Shown in pieces: positions 7,721-14,621 of a stretch of DNA of 34,658 bases (its first letter is position 1; each line of letters begins with the position of its first letter). Made by a program: the position numbers and the translations under genes. The notes under the pieces were generated by a model that saw only the letters and a list, made by a program, of their open reading frames with translations, made no database searches and was not told the origin of the DNA. This stretch comes from an uncultured Clostridia bacterium. GTDB lineage: Bacteria > Bacillota > Clostridia > Oscillospirales > Oscillospiraceae. Where the stretch lies: NCBI GenBank assembly GCA_946412355.1, contig CAMKGX010000016.1, forward strand, positions 1-34,658, given 5' to 3'.

Positions 7721-7737
7721 GAGAGGAATGAATACAA

Positions 7738-9264
7738 ATGAGTGCATCCAGAGAAAAGAAGGCCCGCCAGGAGATTCTCTCCCAGGAGGGTTACGTTGAC
7801 CCCAAGGCGGAGCGCCTGGCCAAGGAGGCCGCCGAGAACCGCCGCAGCAAGGTGCTGTATAGCTGCGTCGCCGTGGTGTTCGTCATCGTGGCTGCCCTGC
7901 TGATCGTGATGAAGACCGGCATCCTCACCCGCAGCGCCACCGCCGTCACCGTGGACGGCGTGAAGTACACCCCCGGTCAGGTGGATTACTACTATTATAA
8001 TGCCCTCAACAACATCCGCAACAGCAGCTATTACAGCTACATGGGCATTGACGACTCCACCCCCATCGCCTCTCAGAGCCTCAGCGAGATGGCCAAGATG
8101 CTGCTGGGCGTGGACAGCGAGGAGGAGATGACCTGGCACGACTACCTGCTCTCCACCGCCAAGGACAATCTCTCCACCACCGTTACCCTGGCCAACGCCG
8201 CCAAAGCCGAGGGCATGACCCTCAGCGACGAGAACCAGCAGGAGCTGGAGGACACCATGGCCTCCCTGAAGGAGTACGCCGCCTCCAACGGCTATTCCAG
8301 CAGTGCCTATTTGAAGCTGGTGTTCGGCGAGAATATGACCATGAACATCTTCAAGGATTCCGTCACCACCTCCATGCTGGCCCAGCAGTACCAGCAGCGG
8401 TACGTGGACAGCCTGACCTTCACCGACGAGGAGCTGGAGAGCGCCTACGCCGAGGAGCGTCTGGAGTTTGACGTAGCCGACTACGAGACCCTGTATTTCA
8501 ACGGCACCGCCCCCTCCACCACCGATGCGGACGGCAACACCGTGGCCGCCACCGAGGAGGCCCAGGCCGCTGCCGCCGAGGCCGCCAAGACCGCCTATGA
8601 CGAGGCCCTGGCCCGTCTGGAGTCCGGCGAGGTGCTGGAGCACATCGCCCCCGACTATGAGGACATCGCCAACTACAACCACGTGGAGAGCGGCGCCTAC
8701 ACCGGCACCGACGTGACCAAGTGGGTGTTTGAGGAGAGCCACGAGGATGGCGACTACACCGGCATTGCCAGCGGCGCCAGCTGGTATCTGGTGGTGTTCC
8801 ACAGCTGTGGCCGTCCCGAGTACAACACCGTCAACGTCCGCCACATTCTGACCCTCACCGGCGACGACGCCGACGCCGCCAAGGCCACCGCCGAGGCCAA
8901 CCTGGCCGAGTGGAAGGCCGGCGAGGCCACTGCCGAGAGCTTTGCCGCCATGGCCGAGGAGCGCAGCGAGGACACCGGCTCTGCCGCCAACGGCGGCCTC
9001 ATCTCCGGTGTGGCCCAGGATAACACCTACGTCCAGTCCTTCCAGGATTGGTGCTTCGAAGATGGCCGCGCCGTGGGCGACACCGGCATCGTGGAGAGCA
9101 GCTACGGCTACCACGTCATGTACCTGGACAGCTTCGGCGAGCCCTACTGGAAGCAGGCTGTCACCGCCGACCTGCAAAACCACCGCTACAACGAGTGGAT
9201 TGAGCAACTCACCGCCGACGTGGTGGTGGAGGATGGCACCGGCATCAAGTACGTGGGCGCCTGA
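7738..9264 (+). CDS. Membrane-anchored PpiC/parvulin-type peptidyl-prolyl isomerase (PrsA/SurA-like)
   Basis: This 508-residue exported foldase candidate has a charged N-terminus (about 1-38), then a single membrane anchor near residues 39-60 ending in MKTG. There is no lipobox cysteine, so it is a signal-anchored protein and not a PrsA lipoprotein. The middle is helical and SurA/PrsA-N-like. The C-terminal region from VRHILTL (near 366) through FAAMAEERSEDTGSAANGG to SSYGYHVMYL (near 460) is a parvulin domain. Such proteins catalyse proline isomerisation and assist folding outside the membrane. An Ala/Glu-rich insertion lies near residues 265-295. The ATG follows GAGAGGAATG. It is a one-gene unit with a terminator at 9286. 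Domain family is confident; the client proteins are unknown. Confidence 0.88.
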   Translation: MSASREKKARQEILSQEGYVDPKAERLAKEAAENRRSKVLYSCVAVVFVIVAALLIVMKTGILTRSATAVTVDGVKYTPGQVDYYYYNALNNIRNSSYYSYMGIDDSTPIASQSLSEMAKMLLGVDSEEEMTWHDYLLSTAKDNLSTTVTLANAAKAEGMTLSDENQQELEDTMASLKEYAASNGYSSSAYLKLVFGENMTMNIFKDSVTTSMLAQQYQQRYVDSLTFTDEELESAYAEERLEFDVADYETLYFNGTAPSTTDADGNTVAATEEAQAAAAEAAKTAYDEALARLESGEVLEHIAPDYEDIANYNHVESGAYTGTDVTKWVFEESHEDGDYTGIASGASWYLVVFHSCGRPEYNTVNVRHILTLTGDDADAAKATAEANLAEWKAGEATAESFAAMAEERSEDTGSAANGGLISGVAQDNTYVQSFQDWCFEDGRAVGDTGIVESSYGYHVMYLDSFGEPYWKQAVTADLQNHRYNEWIEQLTADVVVEDGTGIKYVGA

Positions 9265-9285
9265 TTCACTCCGAAAAGCAAAATT

Positions 9286-9313
9286 AGGGCCGGTTTCAGC
9301 CGGCCCTTTCTTT
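9286..9313 (+). terminator. Terminator after the foldase gene
   Basis: AGGGCCGG (9286-9293) pairs with CCGGCCCT (9300-9307) around a six-base loop, followed by TTTCTTTC. Confidence 0.8.
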
Positions 9314-9342
9314 CTATCAATCACAAGCAGGAGGAAAACCCT

Positions 9343-10071
9343 ATGCAGGAGGAATTGATACGCACCGCCATGCTGCTGGGCGACGACGCCATGGCAGTCC
9401 TGGGCCGCAGCCACGTGGCGGTGTTCGGCCTGGGGGGCGTGGGCAGCTACGCCGCGGAGGCCCTGTGCCGCGCCGGCGTGGGCCGTCTGACGCTGGTGGA
9501 CCAGGACACCTTGAGCCTGAGTAATATCAACCGCCAGCTCTACGCCCTCCACTCCACCGTGGGGATGGCAAAGGCGGAGGCCGCCGCCGCCCGCTGCCGG
9601 GACATCCGCCCCGACGTGGCCGTGCGCCCCCTGGTGGCCACCTACGACGCCGCCCACCGGGAGGACTTCTTCACCGAGGAATACGACTACATCGTGGACG
9701 CCATCGACCTGGTAAGCTGCAAGCTGGATTTGATTGACCAGGCCCGGCGGCGCCATATCCCCATCCTCTCCGCCCTGGGCACCGGCAACAAGCTGGACCC
9801 CTCCCTGCTGACCATCTCCGACATCGCCAAGACCACCGTCTGCCCCCTGGCCCGGGTGATGCGCAAGGAGCTGCGCACCCGGGGCATCACCCACTGCAAG
9901 GTGTGTTTCAGCACCGAGCAGGCTATCGCCCCGGAGCAGCGGGAGGCCCCCCCTCCCGGCCGCCGCAGCGTGCCGGGCAGCGTGTCCTGGGTGCCCTCCA
10001 GCGCCGGGCTGCTGATGGCGGGCACCGTGGTGCAGGACCTGCTTCACGGCACCGGCGTCATCCCCCGGTAA
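9343..10071 (+). CDS. tcdA: tRNA threonylcarbamoyladenosine dehydratase (ThiF/MoeB/E1-like)
   Basis: This 242-residue ATP-dependent adenylating enzyme of the E1-like fold has a nucleotide-binding motif FGLGGVGSYAAEAL (near 28-41). VDQDTLSLSNINRQL contains the Arg/Asn set typical of this family. VDAIDLVSCKLDLI and ALGTGNKLDPS are hallmarks of the TcdA/CsdL (YgdL) branch. TcdA cyclises N6-threonylcarbamoyladenosine at A37 of ANN-decoding tRNAs. The length (about 240-270 residues for the branch), the absence of a rhodanese domain and the lack of moa or thi neighbours argue against MoeB or ThiF. The ATG has an AGGAGG site. It is flanked by terminators on both sides and so is monocistronic. Confidence 0.9.
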   Translation: MQEELIRTAMLLGDDAMAVLGRSHVAVFGLGGVGSYAAEALCRAGVGRLTLVDQDTLSLSNINRQLYALHSTVGMAKAEAAAARCRDIRPDVAVRPLVATYDAAHREDFFTEEYDYIVDAIDLVSCKLDLIDQARRRHIPILSALGTGNKLDPSLLTISDIAKTTVCPLARVMRKELRTRGITHCKVCFSTEQAIAPEQREAPPPGRRSVPGSVSWVPSSAGLLMAGTVVQDLLHGTGVIPR

Positions 10072-10086
10072 TCCCCAAACAGAAAT

Positions 10087-10115
10087 GCCGCTCCCACCGG
10101 GAGCGGCTGTTTTGT
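10087..10115 (+). terminator. Terminator after tcdA
   Basis: GCCGCTCCC (10087-10095) pairs perfectly with GGGAGCGGC (10099-10107), followed by TGTTTTGTTG. Confidence 0.8.
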
Positions 10116-10134
10116 TGTCCAAAGGCGGCAGCTA

Positions 10135-10163
10135 TTTACAAATTTCTCCCTTTGGAGTACAAT
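10135..10163 (+). promoter_or_regulatory. Promoter of the membrane protein gene at 10221
   Basis: -35 TTTACA (10135-10140), a 17-base spacer and -10 TACAAT (10158-10163). The start point would leave a leader of about 50 bases. Confidence 0.6.
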
Positions 10164-10220
10164 ACAGAATCATCATCCGCATTGTACCGTCCGCCTCCCG
10201 GCGGGCAGGGAGAAGAAAAC

Positions 10221-10952
10221 ATGAAAAAACGCAACTGGAAAAAGAGAGCCGCTGCCGGGGCCGTAGCCACCGCCGCCGGGGCCGGGCTGCTGGTGGGCGC
10301 CGCCTTCGACTCCCCCGCCGACTTTTTAGGGGAGGCGGACGCCATCGCCATCACCGCCCACGCCGACGATGACGGCGGCGACATGATCACCGGCGGCGAT
10401 GAAGACGAGGAGCGCTCCCGCAAGGGCTCTCCCCTGCGCCGCACCATCCAAACGCTGCCCGCCTGGGTGCGGCTGGGGGTGTGCCTGCCCCTGTGGTGCA
10501 TCGGCACGGCGCTGCAATACCTGCTGAGCCTGCTGTATCAGGCGGCGCTGACCCCTCTTGGCAGCACCATCCTCTCCTGGGTGTTGGCGGCAGCCATGGT
10601 GCTGGGCGTGTTCGCCCTGACAGCCAAGGCCATGTTCCCGGACATCCCGCTGAAAAAGCTGCTGCGCCCCCGTCACTTCCTGTGGCTTCTGGGCGGCGTG
10701 GCGCTGCTGGCAGTGGCGGATATCGTGATGCCCTACTACTGGGAGGACTGGGCCACCCTGGGCAAGATCCTCCGCCTGGCGGGCACGGCGGCCCTGGTGG
10801 GCCTGGGTGCCCTGGCCCTGCGGCGCATCGGCAAGCGGTTTGTCCCCGCCCCGGCCCCGGAGGAAACGCCCCAGCAGCCGTCCCTCACCGTGGAGCAGCA
10901 GGCCATGGCCCTGGCGGACTCCGTCTGCCCCCGACCGGTGTACAAGGTTTAA
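10221..10952 (+). CDS. Unknown multi-pass membrane protein
   Basis: I do not recognise a family. The 243-residue protein starts with a strongly basic segment (MKKRNWKKR), then an Ala/Gly-rich hydrophobic stretch (about 10-32) that could be a signal or first helix. An acidic loop (DDDGGDMITGGDEDEE) follows, then four hydrophobic helices: around VRLGVCLPLWCIGTAL, ILSWVLAAAMVLGVFAL, FLWLLGGVALLAVADIV and LAGTAALVGLGALAL. The C-terminal tail is Pro/Gln-rich and cytoplasmic by charge. The ATG at 10221 follows CAGGGAGAAG and a good promoter; longer frames upstream run through tcdA in another frame and are not credible. It converges on cbiO with only 36 bases between and no visible terminator. Coding is well supported; function unknown. 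Confidence 0.72.
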   Translation: MKKRNWKKRAAAGAVATAAGAGLLVGAAFDSPADFLGEADAIAITAHADDDGGDMITGGDEDEERSRKGSPLRRTIQTLPAWVRLGVCLPLWCIGTALQYLLSLLYQAALTPLGSTILSWVLAAAMVLGVFALTAKAMFPDIPLKKLLRPRHFLWLLGGVALLAVADIVMPYYWEDWATLGKILRLAGTAALVGLGALALRRIGKRFVPAPAPEETPQQPSLTVEQQAMALADSVCPRPVYKV

Positions 10953-10988
10953 TCATTTTGAAAACAAATAGATCATTTTGAACACCAA

Positions 10989-11708
10989 TTAAACGTTTTG
11001 AAAGCGCAGGGGCAGCTCCATGTGGTGCTGCTCCAGCAGCTTTTTATCCCGCAAAATGGTCTCCTTCGGCCCGTCGGCCACGATCTCGCCTCCGTCCAGC
11101 AGCAGCACCCGCTGGCAGGTGTCCCAAATCATGTCCAGGTCATGGGCGGCAATCAGCTTCGTCTGGCCCATGGCCCCAATGGCCCGGATCACCACCCTTC
11201 GGTAGTAGGGGTCCAGCGCCGACGTGGGCTCGTCCATCAGCACCGCCGACGGCGCCATAGCCAGTACGGTGGCAATGGCCGCCATCCGCTTCTCGCCGCC
11301 GGAGAGCCGGTGGTTGTGCCGGTGCTTCAATTCGGCAATATCCAGTGCCGCCAGCACCTCATCCACCCGCCGCTCCGCCTCCTCCCGAGGCACCATGGCG
11401 TTCAGCGGCCCGAACATCATATCCTCGTACACCGTGGGCATAAACATCTGGTTGTCAGAGTTTTGCAGCACATAGCCCAATGAGCGCCGCACCTGGGGCA
11501 AGTTGGCGCTCTCCACCGTCACGCCGTCCACGGTGATGCGGCCCTGGCCCTGCACCAATCCCAGCAGCAGCTTCATCAGTGTGGACTTCCCCGCCCCATT
11601 GGCGCCGATGAGTCCCACCGCCTCCCCGTCCTGTATGCGAAACGACACATTTCGCACCGCAGGGCGGCTTTTTTCATAGGAAAAGGATACATTTTCAAAG
11701 GAAATCAC
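10989..11708 (-). CDS. cbiO: Cobalt/nickel ECF transporter ATP-binding protein
   Basis: This 239-residue ABC ATPase energises metal uptake by the CbiMQO complex at the inner face of the membrane. Walker A GANGAGKST is near 35-43, the Q-loop Gln near 82 (LQNSDNQMF, typical of the ECF/CbiO group), the signature LSGGEKR at 135-141, Walker B VLMDEPTSALD near 156-166 and the switch His near 189 (AAHD). I place the start at a GTG (11708) with a GAGGTG site inside the end of cbiQ. Longer frames reading back through cbiQ add sequence unrelated to the family. The gene begins five bases after the cbiQ stop, implying translational coupling. A single ATPase gene implies a homodimeric pair. Confidence 0.93.
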   Translation of the reverse strand: MISFENVSFSYEKSRPAVRNVSFRIQDGEAVGLIGANGAGKSTLMKLLLGLVQGQGRITVDGVTVESANLPQVRRSLGYVLQNSDNQMFMPTVYEDMMFGPLNAMVPREEAERRVDEVLAALDIAELKHRHNHRLSGGEKRMAAIATVLAMAPSAVLMDEPTSALDPYYRRVVIRAIGAMGQTKLIAAHDLDMIWDTCQRVLLLDGGEIVADGPKETILRDKKLLEQHHMELPLRFQNV

Positions 11709-11713
11709 GGTTT

Positions 11714-12517
11714 TCACCTCACCAATAGTCCGCCCAGCCAGCCGGTGACGTCCACCAGCCGCGCCAGCGCAAAGGCCCCCAGGCACAGCGCCAGATACAG
11801 CCCGTCCCACCCGGTAAAGGGTCCCACCGGGGCGTAGTGGAAATGGCCGTGGTAGCCCCGCAGCACCATGCTGTCGTACAGCTCCCGGGCCCGGTCCATG
11901 CTTCGCAGCAGCAGCTGGCCCAAAAACGAACCCCACGCCGACACGTGGATGCCCTTCTGTCCCGGCGCCCGGAGATGGTAGGCGGTGGTCATCACCGCCA
12001 GTTCCTCCGTCAGCACGCCGGTGTAGCGGTAGGTCAGCAGCAGCAGTGTCACCAGCATTCCCGGCAGGTGCAGCGTCCGCAGGGCGGCGCACAGGCAGTC
12101 GATGGAGGTGGTGGCCATCAGCAAAAAGGAGGCCATCAGGCACAGCACACCCTTGACCATCAGCGTCACCATGCTCACCACGCCGCCGGACACCGCCGTG
12201 CCCCCTACATAGAGCAGGGTTGCCCGGTCAAACAGGGGGTTAAAGAGCCCCACCGCCATCACCAGCGGCAGCACGTACCGCAGCTTCCGAAAGCAGGTGG
12301 ACACCGGCACCCCGCTGACCTGGAACAGCGCCACCGGCCACAGCGCCATGGGCGTCAGCGCCGCCAGGGCGTATTTGGGGAAGGACAGCACCACCGCAAT
12401 GTACCCCACCGTGGCCAGCAGCTTGGCAATGGCGTGGCGGCGGTGGATGGGCGACGACCGGGCCGCCAAATCGTCCATCTCCCCCAGCTCCCGCAGGGCC
12501 GCTTCCATTCGGTTCAT
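11714..12517 (-). CDS. cbiQ: Cobalt/nickel ECF transporter transmembrane component
   Basis: This 267-residue T-component (EcfT/CbiQ fold) couples the ATPase to the substrate-binding membrane unit. There are about five or six hydrophobic helices. The coupling motif with Arg-Ala-Arg (MDRARELYDSMVLRGYHG, near 215-232) is the family hallmark. The N-terminus (MNRMEAALRELGEMDDLAA) matches the usual CbiQ cytoplasmic start. The ATG has GGGAGGTGAG just upstream. It lies 106 bases after cbiM with a hairpin between, so cbiQ-cbiO expression may be reduced relative to cbiM or depend on readthrough. No separate promoter for cbiQ is obvious. Confidence 0.92.
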   Translation of the reverse strand: MNRMEAALRELGEMDDLAARSSPIHRRHAIAKLLATVGYIAVVLSFPKYALAALTPMALWPVALFQVSGVPVSTCFRKLRYVLPLVMAVGLFNPLFDRATLLYVGGTAVSGGVVSMVTLMVKGVLCLMASFLLMATTSIDCLCAALRTLHLPGMLVTLLLLTYRYTGVLTEELAVMTTAYHLRAPGQKGIHVSAWGSFLGQLLLRSMDRARELYDSMVLRGYHGHFHYAPVGPFTGWDGLYLALCLGAFALARLVDVTGWLGGLLVR

Positions 12518-12558
12518 GGTGTCTCACCTCCCTTTCCCACACATTTCCGTAAACAGGG

Positions 12559-12581
12559 AAAAAGGGGCGCAGCGCCCCTTT
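12559..12581 (-). terminator. Hairpin/terminator between cbiM and cbiQ
   Basis: On the minus strand AAAGGGGCG (complement of 12573-12581) pairs with CGCCCCTTT (complement of 12561-12569) around a three-base loop, and a T5 run (complement of 12559-12563) ends it. Position inside the cbi operon suggests partial termination or mRNA end protection. Confidence 0.6.
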
Positions 12582-12623
12582 CTCCTGTTGATTCCATTAT
12601 TATATGCCCGTCGCGGCAAGCCG

Positions 12624-13667
12624 TCAACTGCGTTTGCGGCGATAGGCCCCGCCGATGACGCACACCACCGCCGCCACAATGGCCACCATGGCCGCGCCCA
12701 CCAGGCCGGACACAGTGGTGCCCGCCGCGGACTCGCTGCCGGGGAAGGCGTAGTCCGGCAGGAAGGACGTACCCTCCTGGATGGAGGCGGCCTTGTCCGC
12801 CGCAGCGCTCTCCACGCCGTAGGCCTCCTCGTCCAGGCCCATGTTCTCGCTGTAACCGGACTCGGCGTTGCCGAACAGGGCCCACTCCAGGCCGTCGGGA
12901 TTGCTGCTGGCCAGCAGGCTCAGCCCGCCGCCCACCAGAATGGTCACCGCCGCCAGAACGGCTACCACGCTCTTCACGGATCGCTTGGCGCCCACGCCCG
13001 CTGCGTCCGCCTCCCGCACCAGCTCCGGCCGTGCGCTGTACACGAAGCACAGCACCGCCGCCGTCACCGCGCCCTCCACCAGGCCGATGGCCAGATGGAT
13101 GGGCTGCATCAGCGCCACGAAGGCGCCGAAGGGCAGCTCGGTGATGCCGGAGAGGCTGGTCTCCAGCACCACGGAGAAGGCGCCCAGCTGCAGCGTCACC
13201 ACGCAGCCGATGACCGACGCGGCGATGATCCGCAGCCGCACCGCCCTGGCGCCGTCGCCAAACCAATGGCTGCGCAGAATGGGCCGCCAGATGAGATAGT
13301 AGCCCACAAAACAGCCGTAAAACGCCATATTCCACACGTTGGCGCCCAGCGCCATCAGTCCGCCGTCAGCAAAAAACAGGCACTGGATGGCCAGAATCAC
13401 GATCATGGACAAAAAGCCGGCCTGGGGCCCCAGCAGGGCCGACAGCAGCAGGCCGCCGCAGATGTGGCCGGAGGAGCCGGTGCCGGGGATGGTGTAGTTG
13501 ATCATCTGCCCGGCGAACACCAGCGCCGCCCCCACCGCCATAGTGGGCAGCTGGGCGGGGTTGTTCTCCTTCTTCAGCTGATGGATGGAGATGCCGGCCG
13601 TAGTGCCGGAGGATGCATACATCACCGCCGCCACAGCGGGGGACAGCAACGCGTCTGCCATGTGCAT
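12624..13667 (-). CDS. cbiM: Cobalt/nickel ECF transporter S-component, CbiM fused to a PDGLE domain
   Basis: This 347-residue metal-specific membrane unit begins MHMADALLSP; in this family Met1-His2 at the free N-terminus form part of the metal site, which fixes the ATG at 13667 (AGGAGGGG upstream). GTGSSGHICGG supplies the second conserved His. Six or more hydrophobic helices follow. After a linker, the C-terminal part has a helix, SSNPDGLEWALFG (the PDGLE motif of CbiN/NikN-like partners), an extracytoplasmic loop and a final helix before YRRKRS. The M and N functions are therefore in one chain. Cobalt versus nickel cannot be told from sequence: no B12-synthesis, urease or hydrogenase genes adjoin, and no cobalamin riboswitch was seen. 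Confidence 0.93.
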   Translation of the reverse strand: MHMADALLSPAVAAVMYASSGTTAGISIHQLKKENNPAQLPTMAVGAALVFAGQMINYTIPGTGSSGHICGGLLLSALLGPQAGFLSMIVILAIQCLFFADGGLMALGANVWNMAFYGCFVGYYLIWRPILRSHWFGDGARAVRLRIIAASVIGCVVTLQLGAFSVVLETSLSGITELPFGAFVALMQPIHLAIGLVEGAVTAAVLCFVYSARPELVREADAAGVGAKRSVKSVVAVLAAVTILVGGGLSLLASSNPDGLEWALFGNAESGYSENMGLDEEAYGVESAAADKAASIQEGTSFLPDYAFPGSESAAGTTVSGLVGAAMVAIVAAVVCVIGGAYRRKRS

Positions 13668-13698
13668 AAATAGCCCCTCCTATGAATAATCTACGGCG

Positions 13699-13727
13699 AG
13701 TATACCCCCATCCTCCAACCCCCGCAA
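13699..13727 (-). promoter_or_regulatory. Promoter of the cbiMQO operon
   Basis: On the minus strand, -35 TTGCGG (13722-13727), a 17-base spacer and -10 TATACT (13699-13704). The palindrome CCCCCCGGGGGG lies just upstream near 13730 and could be a regulator site; the regulator is unknown. Confidence 0.55.
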
Positions 13728-13771
13728 GCCCCCCGGGGGGATAGTATTTGCTGTAAGTCTCCATTCCACGC

Positions 13772-13799
13772 AAAAAGGACGCCCCGCGGGGCGTCCTTT
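13772..13799 (-). terminator. Terminator after the SDR gene
   Basis: A perfect 12-bp stem (13774-13785 with 13788-13799) is followed on the minus strand by T5. It separates the SPT/SDR pair from cbiM. Confidence 0.85.
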
Positions 13800-13820
13800 C
13801 ATTGCTGCAATAGCCGTATT

Positions 13821-14621
13821 CTATTTGGCGTACAGCAGCCCGATGATCCAGTTGCTTACCCCGCAGGGCAGCAGCTTCATCACCACGCAGGCCGCCTTGT
13901 AGGCGAGGCCGATGGCGTACAGGGGCTTGACGCGGCGCCGCAGGGCCAGGGAGGCGATGTACTGTCCCGCCACCGCCGGGTCCATGCCGGTCTGCTCGTC
14001 GTGCTCCATCCGCGCCACGCTGCGGCCGATGCGGCCATCGTAGATGTCGTCCCCCGCCGTCACCTTCTGCCGGGCGGCGGTAAAGCCGGTTTTGATGTCG
14101 CCGGGCTGCACCGCGCACACGGTGACGCCGAAGGGCTTCACCTCATTGGCCAGGGCCATGGTGTAGTCGTTCACCGCCGCCTTGGTGGCGGAGTAAAAGG
14201 CCTGGAACGGGATGGGCACAGGGGCCGCCACGGAGCTTAGATTCACAATGCGGCCCGTCCCCTGCCGCCGCATGATGGGCAGCACGTGGCGGTTCATCCG
14301 CACCATGCCGAAGAAGTTGGCGTCAAAAAGCCGCCGGGCCTCCTCGGTGTCGGTGAACTCGATGGCCCCGGAGATGCCGTAGCCCGCGTTGTTCACCAGG
14401 ATGTCGATGCGGCCCTCCCGCTCCATCACCTGGCGCACCGCCGCCTCCACGGCTCCCTCGTCGGTGATGTCCGCCGTCACGTGGATCAGCCCCTCCACCT
14501 GGCGGTCCCGCCGGGAAAACTCATACACCCGGCAGCCTGCCTCCCGCAGCGCCAGGGCCGTGGCCCTGCCGATGCCGGAGCTGCCGCCGGTGACAATGGC
14601 AATTTTAGGCATGGACGTCAT
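13821..14621 (-). CDS. Short-chain dehydrogenase/reductase, possible 3-ketosphinganine-type reductase
   Basis: This 266-residue classical SDR has the NAD(P) motif TGGSSGIG at 11-18, NNAG at 77-80, catalytic Ser near 129/130, and Tyr143-x3-Lys147 (YSATK). SRR after the second strand suggests NADPH preference. The C-terminal part is hydrophobic (IGLAYKAACVVMKLLP and WIIGLLYAK), as in membrane-associated lipid-acting SDRs. It overlaps the 3' end of the SPT-like gene by 17 bases, so the two are translationally coupled. By analogy with SPT and 3-ketodihydrosphingosine reductase, it would reduce the keto product of the upstream enzyme. SDR membership is certain; the substrate is inferred from the gene pair. 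An alternative ATG lies at 14612. Confidence 0.88.
   Translation of the reverse strand: MTSMPKIAIVTGGSSGIGRATALALREAGCRVYEFSRRDRQVEGLIHVTADITDEGAVEAAVRQVMEREGRIDILVNNAGYGISGAIEFTDTEEARRLFDANFFGMVRMNRHVLPIMRRQGTGRIVNLSSVAAPVPIPFQAFYSATKAAVNDYTMALANEVKPFGVTVCAVQPGDIKTGFTAARQKVTAGDDIYDGRIGRSVARMEHDEQTGMDPAVAGQYIASLALRRRVKPLYAIGLAYKAACVVMKLLPCGVSNWIIGLLYAK

Noticed and set aside
7352-7741. Frames overlapping the structured RNA
   Set aside because: They cross the DUF1292 end and the closing stem of the RNA, lack ribosome sites, and have no recognisable protein features.
9903-10220. Upstream extension of the membrane protein at 10221
   Set aside because: It reads through tcdA in another frame and its terminator; the ATG at 10221 has a promoter and ribosome site.
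11708-12143. N-terminal extension of cbiO back to 12143
   Set aside because: The extra residues are an off-frame reading of cbiQ; a GTG with a ribosome site at 11708 gives the normal family length.
13668-13820. Cobalamin riboswitch upstream of cbiM
   Set aside because: No B12-box-like sequence; the region is occupied by the SDR terminator and a compact promoter.
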